Positions 13,001 through 25,075 of a DNA stretch of 64,000 nucleotides are shown here, in pieces; position 1 is the stretch's first letter, and every line of letters begins with the position of its first letter. Location: the NCBI RefSeq assembly GCF_932526225.1, contig NC_064040.1:2641894-2705893 (forward strand), read 5' to 3'. Under the pieces are notes generated by a model. The model saw only the letters and a program-made list of their open reading frames with translations, did no database searches and was not told the origin of the DNA. The position numbers and the translations under genes were made by a program. Origin of the DNA: Nematostella vectensis (Eukaryota; Cnidaria; Anthozoa; Actiniaria; Edwardsiidae).

Positions 13001-15025
13001 GCAAGTGTATTGGGGGATGTAGCTCAGTGGTAGAGCGTCCGCTTCGCATGCGGAAAGCCCGGGGTCCGATCCCCCGCATCTCCAATATTTTCTTTTTTCC
13101 CTTAGAGGAAATATGGGCATTTTAAGTCTTTATGACGATATGACTCACTTGTAAGTGTATCAGGGGATGTAGCTCAGTGGTAGAGCGTCCGCTTTGCATG
13201 CGGAAGGTCCGGGGTTCGATCCCCCGCATCTCCAATATTTTATTTTTTCACCTAGAGGAAATGTGGTTTATTAAAGTTATGATGGTGATATGACAGACTT
13301 GCAAGTGTATGGGGGGATGTAGCTCAGTGGTAGAGTTTCCGCTTTGCATGCGGAAGGTCCGGGGTTCGATCCCCCGCATCTCCAATATTTTCTTCTTTCC
13401 CTTAAGGAAATGTGGATTATTCAAGTCTTGAGGGTAATATGACACACTTGCAAGTGTATTGGGGGATGTAGCTCAGTGGTAGAGCGTCCTCTTCGCATGC
13501 GGAAGGACCGGGGTTCGATCCCCCGCATCTCCAATATTTTCTTCTTTCCCTTAAAGAAATGTGGATTATTCAAGTCTTGAGGGCGATATGACACACTTGC
13601 AAGCGTATTGTTGGATGTAGCTCAGTGGTAGAGCGTCCTCTTTGCATGCTGGAGGCCCGGGGTTCGATCCCCCGCATCTCCATTTTTTTTTTCCCTAGAG
13701 AAAATTTGGATTATTAAAGTTTTGATGGTGATATGACAGACTTGCAAGTGTATTGGGGGATGTAGCTCAGTGGTAGAATGTCCGTCCGCTTTGCATGCGG
13801 AAAGCCCGGGGTTCGATCCCCCGCATCTCCAATATTTTCTTTTTTCTCCTAGAGGAAATATGGGCATTTCAAGTCTTTATGGTGATATGACTCACTTGCA
13901 AGTGTATTAGGGGATGTAGCTCAGTGGTAGAGCGTCCGCTTTGCATGCGGAAGGTCCGGGGTTCGATCCCCCGCATCTCCAATATGTTCTTTTTTCACCT
14001 AGAGGAAATGTGGATTATTAAAGTTTTGATGGTGATATGACAGACTTGCAAGTGTATGGGGGGATGTAGCTCAGTGGTAGAATTTCCGCTTTGCATGCGG
14101 AAGGACCGGTGTTCGATTCCCCGCATCTCAAATATTTTTTTCCCTAAAGGAAATTTGGATTATTCAAGTCTTGATGGTAATATGACACACTTGCAAGTGT
14201 ATTAGGGGATGTAGCTCAGTGGTAGAGCGTCCGCTTTGCATGCGGAAGGTCCGGGGTTCGATCCCCTGCATCTCCAAAATTTTCTTCTTTCCCTTAAGGA
14301 AATGTGGATTATTCAAGTCTTGAGGGTGATATGACACACTTGCAAGCGTATTGGGGGATGTAGCTCAGTGGTAGAGCGTCCTCTTCGCATGCGGAAGGCA
14401 CGGGGTTCGATCCCCCGTATCTCCAATATATTTTCTTCTTTCCCTAAAGGAAATGTGGATTATTCAAGTCTTGAGGGAGATATGACACACCTGCAAGCGT
14501 ATTCTTGGATGTAGCTCAGTGGTAGAGCCTCCTCTTCGCCTGCTGAAGGCCCGGGGTTCGATCCCCCGCATCTCCAATATTTTCTTTTTTCCCCTAGAGG
14601 AAATATGGGCATTTCAAGCCTTTATGGTGATATGACTCACTTGCAAGTGTATTAGGGGATGTAGCTCAGTGGTAGAGCGTCCGCTTTGCATGCGGAAGGT
14701 CCGGGGTTCGATCCCCCGCATCTCCAATATTTTCTTCTTTTCCTTAAGGAAATGTGGATTATTCAAGTCTTGAGGGTGATATGACACACTTGCAAGTGTA
14801 TTGGGGGATGTAGCTCAGTGGTAGAGCGTCCTCTTCGCATGAGGAAGGACCGGTGTTCGATCCCCCGCATCTCCAATATTTTCTTTTTTCCCCTAGAGGA
14901 AATATGGGCATTTCAAGTCTTTATGGTGATATGACTCACTTGCAAGTGTATTAGGGGATGTAGCTCAGTGGTAGAGCGTCCGCTTTGCATGCGGAAGGTC
15001 CGGGGTTCGATCCCCTGCATCTCCA
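10034..15025 (+). tRNA. tRNA-Ala copies 66-99
   Basis: Starts (U = UGC, C = CGC, i = extra GTCC): 10034U 10184U 10331C 10481U 10631U 10780C 10929U 11075Ui 11229U 11374Ui 11524C 11674U 11819U 11968C 12118U 12268U 12415C 12565U 12716U 12866U 13013C 13163U 13313U 13462C 13611U 13756Ui 13910U 14060U 14205U 14354C 14505C 14655U 14804C 14954U. The run 10331-10780 matches 7348-7797 (offset 2,983 bp) and again 13013-13462 (offset 2,682 bp). Confidence 0.9.
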
Positions 15026-15102
15026 AAATTTTCTTCTTTCCCTTAAGGAAATGTGGATTATTCAAGTCTTGAGGGTGATATGACACACTTGCAAGGGTAT
15101 TG

Positions 15103-18100
15103 GGGGATGTAGCTCAGTGTTAGAGCGTCCTCTTCGCATGCGGAAGGCACGGGGTTCGATCCCCCGCATCTCAAATATATTTTCTTCTTTCCCTAAAGGA
15201 AATGTGGATTATTCAAGTCTTGAGGGCGATATGACACACTTGCAAGCGTATTGTTGGATGTAGCTCAGTGGTAGAGCGTCCTCTTTGCATGCTGAAGGCC
15301 CGGGGTTCGATCCCCCGCATCTCCATTATTTTTTTTTCACTAGAGAAAATTTGGATTATTAAAGTTTTGATGGTGATATGACAGACTTGCAAGTGTAATG
15401 GGGGATGTAGCTCAGTGGTAGAACGTCCGTCCGCTTTGCATGCGGAAGGCCCGGGGTTCGTTACCCCGCATCTCCGATATTTGTTTTCCATTAAGTAAGT
15501 GTGGATTATTCAAGTCTTGATGGTGTTATGACACACTTGCAAGTGTATAGGGTGATGTAGCTCAGTGGTAGAGCGTCCGCTTCGCATGCGGAAGGCCCGG
15601 GGTTCGATCCCCCGCATCTCCAATATGTTCTTTTTTCACCTAGAGGAAATGTGGATTATTAAAGTTTTGATGGTGATATGACAGACTTGCAAGTGTATGG
15701 GGGGATGTAGCTCAGTGGTAGAATTTCCGCTTTGCATGCGGAAGGACCGGTGTTCGATTCCCCGCATCTCAAATATTTTTTTCCCTAAAGGAAATTTGGA
15801 TTATTCAAGTCTTGATGGTAATATGACACACTTGCAAGTGTATTAGGGGATGTAGCTCAGTGGTAGAGCGTCCGCTTTGCATGCGGAAGGTCCGGGGTTC
15901 GATCCCCCGTATCTCCAATACTTTCTTCTTTCCCTTAAGGAAATGTGGATTATTCAAGTCTTGAGTGTGATATGACACACTTGCAAGTGTATTGGGGGAT
16001 GTAGCTCAGTGGTAGAGCGTCCTCTTCGCATGCGGAAGGCACGGGGTTCGATCCCCCGTATCTCCAATATATTTTCTTCTTTCCCTAAAGGAAATGTGGA
16101 TTATTCAAGTCTTGAGGGAGATATGACACACCTGCAAGCGTATTCTTGGATGTAGCTCAGTGGTAGAGCCTTCTCTTCGCATGCTGAAGGCCCGGGGTTC
16201 GATCCCCCGCATCTCCAATATTTTCTTTTTTCCCCTAGAGGAAATATGGGCATTTCAAGCCTTTATGGTGATATGACTCACTTGCAAGTGTATTAGGGGA
16301 TGTAGCTCAGTGGTAGAGCGTCCGCTTTGCATGCGGAAGGTCCGGGGTTCGATCCCCCGCATCTCCAATATTTTCTTCTTTCCCTTAAGGAAATGTGGAT
16401 TATTCAAGTCTTGAGGGTGATATGACACACTTGCAAGTGTATTGGGGGATGTAGCTCAGTGGTAGAGCGTCCTCTTCGCATGAGGAAGGCCCGCGGTTCG
16501 ATCCCCCGCATCTCCAATATTTTCTTTTTTCCCCTAGAGGAAATATGGGCATTTCAAGTCTTTATAGTAATATGACTCACTTGCAAGTGTATTAGGGGAT
16601 GTAGCTCAGTGGTAGAGCGTCCGCTTTGCATGCGGAAGGTCCGGGGTTCGATCCCCTGCATCTCCAAAATTTTCTTCTTTCCCTTAAGGAAATGTGGATT
16701 ATTCAAGTCTTGAGGGTGATATGACACACTTGCAAGCGTATTGGGGGATGTAGCTCAGTGTTAGAGCGTCCTCTTCGCATGCGTAAGGCACGGGGTTCGA
16801 TCCCCCGCATCTCAAATATATTTTCTTCTTTCCCTAAAGGAAATGTGGATTATTCAAGTCTTGAGGGCGATATGACACACTTGCAAGCGTATTGTTGGAT
16901 GTAGCTCAGTGGTAGAGCGTCCTCTTTGCATGCTGAAGGCCCGGGGTTCGATCCCCCGCATCTCCATTATTTTTTTTTCACTAGAGAAAATTTGGATTAT
17001 TAAAGTTTTGATGGTGATATGACAGACTTGCAAGTGTATTGGGGGATGTAGCTCAGTGGTAGAACGTCCGTCCGCTTTGCATGCGGAAGGCCCGGGGTTC
17101 GTTCCCCCGCATCTCCGATATTTGTTTTCCATAAAGTAAGTGTGGATTATTCAAGTCTTGATGGTGTTATGACACACTTGCAAGTGTATAGGGTGATGTA
17201 GCTCAGTGGTAGAGCGTCCGCTTCGCATGCGGAAGGCCCGGGGTTCGATCCCCCGCATCTCCAATATTTTCTTTTTTCCCTAAGAGGAAATGTGGATTAT
17301 TAAAGTTTTGATGGTGCTATGACAGACTTGCAAGTGTATTTAAGGATGTAGCTCAGTGGTAGAGTTTCCGCTTTGCATGCGGAAGGACCGGTGTTCGATC
17401 CCCCGCATCTCCATTATTTTTTTTCCCTAGAGAAAATTTGGATTATTAAAGTTTTGATGGTGATATGACACACTTGCAAGTGTATTGGGGGATGTAGCTC
17501 AGTGGTAGAATGTCCGTCCGCTTTGCATGCGGAAGGCCCGGGGTTCGTTCCCCCGCATCTCCAATATTTGTTTTCCATTAAGTAAGTGTGGATTATTCAA
17601 GTCTTGATGGTGTTATGACACACTTGCAAGTGTATAGGGGGATGTAGCTCAGTGGTAGAGCGTCCGCTTCGCATGCGGAAGGCCCGGGGTTTGATCCCCC
17701 GCATCTCCAATATTTTCTTTTTTCCCCTAGAGGAAATGTGGATTATTAAAGTTTTGATGGTGCTATGACAGACTAGCAAGTGTATTTGGGGATTTAGCTC
17801 AGTGGTAGTTTCCGCTTTGCATGCGGAAGGACCGGTGTTCGATTTCCCGCATCTCAAATATTTTTTCCCTAAATGAAATTTGGATTATTCAAGTCTTGAT
17901 GGTGATATGACACAATTGCAAGTGTATTGGGGGATGTAGCTCAGTGGTAGAGCATCCTCTTCGCATGCGGAAGGCACGGGGTTCGATCCCCCGTATCTCC
18001 AATATATTTTCTTCTTTCCCTAAAGGAAATGTGGATTATTCAAGTCAAGAGGGCGATATGACACACTTGCAAGTGTATTGGGGGATGTAGCTCAGTGGTA

Positions 18101-19943
18101 GAGCGTCCTCTTCGCATGAGGAAGGCCCGGGGTTCGATCCCCCACATCTCCAATATTTTCATTTTTCCCCTAGAGGAAATATGGGCATTTCAAATCTTTA
18201 TGGTGATATGACTCACTTGCAAGTGTATTAGGGGATGTAGCTCAGTGGTAGAGCGTCCGCTTTGCATGCGGAAGGTCCGGGGTTCGATCCCCCGCATCTC
18301 CAATATTTTCTTCTTTCCCTTAAGGAAATGTGGATTATTCAAGTCTTGAGGGTGATATGACACACTTGCAAGCGTATTGGGGGATGTAGCTCAGTGTTAG
18401 AGCGTCCTCTTCGCATGCGGAAGGCACGGGGTTCGATCCCCCGCATCTCAAATATATTTTCTTCTTTCCCTAAAGGAAATGTGGATTATTAAAATTTTGA
18501 TGGTGCTATGACACACTTGCAAGTGTATTTAAGGATGTAGCTCAGTGGTAGAGTTTCCGCTTTGCATGCGGAAGGACCGGTGTTCGATCCCCCGCATCTC
18601 CATTATTTTTTTTCCCTAGAGAAAATTTGGATTATTAAAGTTTTGATGGTGATATGACAGACTTGCAAGTGTATTGGGGGATGTAGCTCAGTGGTAGAAT
18701 GTCCGTCCGCTTTGCATGCGGAAGGCCCGGGGTTCGTTCCCCCGCATCTCCAATATTTGTTTTCCATTAAGTAAGTGTGGATTATTCAAGTCTTGATGGT
18801 GTTATGACACACTTTCAAGTGTATAGGGGGATGTAGCTCAGTGGTAGAGCGTCCGCTTCGCATGCGGAAGGCCCGGGGTTCGATCCCCCGCATCTCCAAT
18901 ATTTTCTTTTTTCCCTAAGAGGAAATGTGGATTATGAAACTTTTGAGGGTGATTTGACAAACTTGCAAGTGTATTATTGGATGTAGCTCAGTGGTAGCGC
19001 GTCCGCTTTGCATGCGGAAGGCCCGGGGTTCGATCCCCCGCATCTCCAATATTTTCTTTTTTCCCTAAGAGGAAATGTGGATTATTAAAGTTTTGATGGT
19101 GCTATGACAGACTTGCAAGTGTATCAGGGGATGTAGCTCAGTGGTAGAGCGTCCGCTTTGCATGCGGAAGGTCCGGGGTTCGATCCCCCGCATCTCCAAT
19201 ATTTTCTTCTTTCCCTTAAGGAAATGTGGATTATTCAAGTCTTGAGGGTGATATGACACACTTGCAAGTGTATTGGGGGATGTAGCTCAGTGGTAGAGCG
19301 TCCTCTTCGCATGCGGAAGGCCCGGGGTTCGATCCCCCGCATCTCCAATATTTTCTTTTTTCCCCTAGAGGAAATATGGGCATTTCAAGTCTTTATGGTG
19401 ATATGACTCACTTGCAAGTGTATTTGGGGATGTAGCTCAGTGGTAGAGCGTCCGCTTTGCATGCGGAAGGTCCGGGGTTCGATCCCCCGCATCTCCAATA
19501 TTTTATTTTTTCACCTAGAGGAAATGTGGTTTATTAAAGTTATGATGGTGATATGACAGACTTGCAAGTGTATGGGGGGATGTAGCTCAGTGGTAGAGTT
19601 TCCGCTTTGCATGCGGAAGGACCGGTGTTCGATTCCCCGCATCTCAAATATTTTTTTTCCCTAAAGGAAATTTGGATTATTCAAGTCTTGATGGTAATAT
19701 GACACACTTGCAAGTGTATTGGGGGATGTAGCTCAGTGGTAGAGCGTCCGCTTCGCATGCGGAAAGCCCGGGGTCCGATCCCCCGCATCTCAAATATTTT
19801 CTTTTTTCCCCTAGAGGAAATATGGGCATTTCAAGTCTTTATGACGATATGACTCACTTGTAAGTGTATCAGGGCATGTAGCTCAGTGGTAGAGCGTCCG
19901 CTTTGCATGCGGAAGGTCCGGGGTTCGATCCCCCGCATCTCCA
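15103..19943 (+). tRNA. tRNA-Ala copies 100-132
   Basis: Starts (U = UGC, C = CGC, i = extra GTCC): 15103C 15254U 15401Ui 15551C 15701U 15846U 15995C 16146C 16296U 16445C 16595U 16744C 16895U 17042Ui 17192C 17342U 17488Ui 17638C 17788U 17930C 18081C 18231U 18380C 18531U 18677Ui 18827C 18977U 19127U 19276C 19426U 19576U 19722C 19872U. The copies at 15103, 16744 and 18380 share AGTGTTAGAG in the D arm where others have AGTGGTAGAG, so they descend from one mutated monomer. Confidence 0.9.
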
Positions 19944-20020
19944 ATATTTTCTTCTTTCCCTTAAGGAAATGTGGATTATTCAAGTCTTGAGGGTGATATG
20001 ACACACTTGCAAGTGTATTG

Positions 20021-23000
20021 GGGGATGTAGCTCAGTGGTAGAGCGTCCTCTTCGCATGCGGAAGGCCCGGGGTTCGATCCCCCGCATCTCCAATAGTTTC
20101 TTTTTTCCCCTAGAGGAAATATGGGCATTTCAAGTCTTTATGGTGATATGACTCACTTGCAAGTGTATTTGGGGATGTAGCTCAGTGGTAGAGCGTCCGC
20201 TTTGCATGCGGAAGGTCCGGGGTTCGATCCCCCGCATCTCCAATATTTTATTTTTTCACCTAGAGGACATGTGGTTTATTAAAGTTATGATGGTGATATG
20301 ACAGACTTGCAAGTGTATGGGGGGATGTGGCTCAGTGGTAGAGTTTCCGCTTTGCATGCGGAAGGACCGGTGTTCGATTCCCCGCATCTCAAATATTTTT
20401 TTTCCCTAAAGGAAATTTGGATTATTCAAGTCTTGATGGTAATATGACACACTTGCAAGTGTATTGGGGGATGTAGCTCAGTGGTAGAGCGTCCGCTTCG
20501 CATGCGGAAAGCCCGGGGTCCGATCCCCCGCATCTCCAATATTTTCTTTTTTCCCCTAGAGGAAATATAAGCATTTCAAGTCTTTATGACGATATGACTC
20601 ACTTGTAAGTGTATCAGGGCATGTAGCTCAGTGGTAGAGCGTCCGCTTTGCATGCGGAAGGTCCGGGGTTCGATCCCCCGCATCTCCAATATTTTCTTCT
20701 TTCCCTTAAGGAAATGTGGATTATTCAAGTCTTGAGGGTGATATGACACACTTGCAAGTGTATTGGGGGATGTAGCTCAGTGGTAGAGCGTCCTCTTCGC
20801 ATGCGGAAGGCCCGGGGTTCGATCCCCCGCATCTCCAATAGTTTCTTTTTTCCCCTAGAGGAAATATGGGCATTTCAAGTCTTTATGGTGATATGACTCA
20901 CTTGCAAGTGTATTTGGGGATGTAGCTCAGTGGTAGAGCGTCCGCTTTGCATGCGGAAGGTCCGGGGTTCGATCCCCCGCATCTCCAATATTTTATTTTT
21001 TCACCTAGAGGACATGTGGTTTATTAAAGTTATGATGGTGATATGACAGACTTGCAAGTGTATGGGGGGATGTGGCTCAGTGGTAGAGTTTCCGCTTTGC
21101 ATGCGGAAGGACCGGTGTTCGATTCCCCGCATCTCAAATATTTTTTTCCCTAAAGGAAATTTGGATTATTCAAGTCTTGATGGTAATATGACACACTTGC
21201 AAGTGTATTGGGGGATGTAGCTCAGTGGTAGAGCGTCCGCTTCGCATGCGGAAAGCCCGGGGTCCGATCCCCCGCATCTCAAATATTTTCTTTTTTCCCC
21301 TAGAGGAAATATGGGCATTTCAAGTCTTTATGACGATATGACTCACTTGTAAGTGTATCAGGGCATGTAGCTCAGTGGTAGAGCGTCCGCTTTGCATGCG
21401 GAAGGTCCGGGGTTCGATCCCCCGCATCTCCAATATTTTCTTCTTTCCCTTAAGGAAATGTGGATTATTCAAGTCTTGAGGGTGATATGACACACTTGCA
21501 AATGTATTGGGGGATGTAGCTCAGTGGTAGAGCGTCCTCTTCGCATGCGGAAGGACCGGGGTTCGATCCCCCGCATCTCCAATATTTTCTTTTTTCACCT
21601 AGAGGAAATATGGGCATTTCAAGTCTTTATGGTGATATGACTCACTTGCAAGTGTATTTGGGGATGTAGCTCAGTGGTAGAGCGTCCGCTTTGCATGCGG
21701 AAGGTCCGGGGTTCGATCCCCCGCATCTCCAATATTTTATTTTTTCACCTAGAGGAAATGTGGATTATTAAAGTTATGATGGTGATATGACAGACTTGCA
21801 AGTGTATGGGGGGATGTAGCTCAGTGGTAGAGTTTCTGCTTTGCATGCGGAAGGACCGGTGTTCGATTCCCCGCATCTCAAATATTTTTTTTCACTAAAG
21901 GAAATTTGGATAATTCAAGTCTTGATGGTAATATGACACACTTGCAAGTGTATTGGGGGATGTAGCTCAGTGGTAGAACGTCCGCTTCGCATGCGGAAAG
22001 CCCGGGGTCCGATCCCCCGCATCTCCAATATTTTCTTTTTTCCCCTAGAGGAAATATGGGCATTTCAAGTCTTTATGACGATATGACTCACTTGTAAGTG
22101 TATCAGGGCATGTAGCTCAGTGGTAGAGCGTCCGCTTTGCATGCGGAAGGTCCGGGGTTCGATCCCCCGCATCTCCAATATTTTCTTCTTTTCCTTAAGG
22201 AAATGTGGATTATTCAAGTCTTGAGGGTGATATGACACACTTGCAAGTGTATTGGGGGATGTAGCTCAGTGGTAGAGCGTCCTCTTCGCATGCGGAAGGA
22301 CCGGGGTTCGATCCCCCGCATCTCCAATATTTTCTTTTTTCACCTAGAGGAAATATGGGCATTTCAAGTCTTTATGGTGATATGACTCACTTGCAAGTGT
22401 ATTTGGGGATGTAGCTCAGTGGTAGAGCGTCCGCTTTGCATGCGGAAGGTCCGGGGTTCGATCCCCCGCATCTCCAATATTTTATTTTTTCACCTAGAGG
22501 AAATGTGGATTATTAAAGTTATGATGGTGATATGACAGACTTGCAAGTGTATGGGGGGATGTAGCTCAGTGGTAGAGTTTCTGCTTTGCATGCGGAAGGA
22601 CCGGTGTTCGATTCCCCGCATCTCAAATATTTTTTTTCACTAAAGGAAATTTGGATAATTCAAGTCTTGATGGTAATATGACACACTTGCAAGTGTATTG
22701 GGGGAAGTAGCTTAGTGGTAGAGCTTCCGCTTCGCATGCGGAAAGCCCGGGGTTCGATCCCCCGCATTTCCAATATTTTCTTTTTTCTCCTAGAGGAAAT
22801 ATGGGCATTTCAAGTCTTTATGGTGATATGACTCACTTGCAAGTGTATTAGGGGATGTAGCTCAGTGGTAGAGCGTCCTCTTTGCATGCTGAACGCCCGG
22901 GGTTCGATCCCCCGCATCTCCATTATTTTTTTTCCCTAGAGAAAATTTGGATTATTAAAGTTTTGATGGTGATATGACAGACTTGCAAGTGTATTGGGGG

Positions 23001-24997
23001 ATGTAGCTCAGTGGTAGAACGTCCGTCCGCTTTGCATGCGGAAGGCCCGGGGTTCGTTCCCCCGCATCTCCAATATTTGTTTTCCATTAAGTAAGTGTGG
23101 ATTATTCAAGTCTTGATGGTGTTATGACACACTTGCAAGTGTATAGGGTGATGTAGCTCAGTGGTAGCGCGTCCGCTTTGCATGCGGAAGGCCCGGGGTT
23201 CAATTCCACGCATCTCCAATATTTTATTTTTTCCCCTAGAGGAAATGTGGATTATTAAAGTTTTGATGGTGCTATGACAGACTAGCAAGTGTATTTGGGG
23301 ATTTAGCTCAGTGGTAGAGTTTCCGCTTTGCATGCGGAAGGACCGGTGTTCGATTCCCCGCATCTGAAATATTTTTTTTCCCTAAAGGAAATTTGGATTA
23401 TTCAAGTCTTGATGGTAATATGACACACTTGCAAGTGTATTGGGGGATGTAGCTCAGTGGTAGAGCTTCCGCTTCGCATGCAGAAAGCCCGGGGTTCGAT
23501 CCCCCGCATCTCCAATATTTTCTTTTTTCTCCTAGAGGAAATATGGGCATTTCAAGTCTTTATGGTGATATGACTCACTTGCAAGTGTATTAGGGGATGT
23601 AGCTCAGTGGTAGAGCGTCCGCTTTGCATGCGGAAGGTCCGGGGTTCGATCCCCCGCATCTCCAATATTTTCTTTTTTCACCTAGAGGAAATGTGGATTA
23701 TTAAAGTTTTGATGATGATATGACAGACTTGCAAGTGTATGGGGGGATGTAGCTCAGTGGTAGAGTTTCCGCTTTGCATGCGGAAGGACCGGTGTTCGAT
23801 TCCCCGCATCTCAAATATTTTTTTCCCTAAAGGAAATTTGGATTATTCAAGTCTTGATGGTAATATGACACACTTGCAAGTGTATTGGGGGATGTAGCTC
23901 AGTGGTAGAGCGTCCGCTTCGCATGCGGAAAGCCCGGGGTCCGATCCCCCGCATCTCCAATATTTTCTTTTTTCCCCTAGAGAAAATATGGGCATTTCAA
24001 GTCTTTATGACGATATGACTCACTTGTAAGTGTATCAGGGCATGTAGCTCAGTGGTAGAGCGTCCGCTTTGCATGCGGAAGGTCCGGGGTTCGATCCCCC
24101 GCATCTCCAATATTTTCTTCTTTCCCTTAAGGAAATGTGGATTATTCAAGTCTTGAGGGTGATATGACACACTTGCAAATGTATTGGGGGATGTAGCTCA
24201 GTGGTAGAGCGTCCTCTTCGCATGCGGAAGGACCGGGGTTCGATCCCCCGCATCTCCAATATTTTCTTTTTTCACCTAGAGGAAATATGGGCATTTCAAG
24301 TCTTTAGGGTGATATGACTCACTTGCAAGTGTATTTGGGGATGTAGCTCAGTGGTAGAGCGTCCGCTTTGCATGCGGAAGGTCCGGGGTTCGATCCCCCG
24401 CATGCAATATTTTTTTTCACTAAAGGAAATTTGGATAATTCAAGTCTTGATGGTAATATGACACACTTGCAAGTGTATTGGGGGATGTAGCTCAGTGGTA
24501 GAGCTTCCGCTTCGCATGCGGAAAGCCCGGGGTTCGATCCCCCGCATCTCCAATATTTTCTTTTTTCTCCTAGAGGAAATATGGGCATTTCAAGTCTTTA
24601 TGGTGATATGACTCACTTGCAAGTGTATTAGGGGATGTAGCTCAGTGGTAGAGCGTCCGCTTTGCATGCGGAAGGTCCGGGGTTCGATCCCCTGCATCTC
24701 CAATATTTTCTTTTTTCACCTAGAGGAAATGTGGATTATTAAAGTTTTGATGATGATATGACAGACTTGCAAGTGTATGGGGGGATGTAGCTCAGTGGTA
24801 GAGTTTCCGCTTTGCATGCGGAAGGACCGGTGTTCGATTCCCCGCATCTCAAATATTTTTTTCCCTAAAGGAAATTTGGATTATTCAAGTCTTGATGGTA
24901 ATATGACACACTTGCAAGTGTATTGGGGGATGTAGCTCAGTGGTAGAGCGTCCGCTTCGCATGCGGAAAGCCCGGGGTCCGATCCCCCGCATCTCCA
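20021..24997 (+). tRNA. tRNA-Ala copies 133-166
   Basis: Starts (U = UGC, C = CGC, i = extra GTCC, t = 3' end lost): 20021C 20171U 20321U 20467C 20617U 20766C 20916U 21066U 21211C 21361U 21510C 21660U 21810U 21956C 22106U 22255C 22405U 22555U 22701C 22851U 22997Ui 23147U 23297U 23443C 23593U 23743U 23888C 24038U 24187C 24337Ut 24481C 24631U 24781U 24926C. From 19127 to 22701 the order U C U U C recurs five times with a period of about 745 bp. Confidence 0.9.
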
Positions 24998-25075
24998 ATA
25001 TTTTCTTTTTTTCCCTAGAGGAAATATGGGCATTTCAAGTCTTTATGACGATATGACTCACTTGTAAGTGTATCA

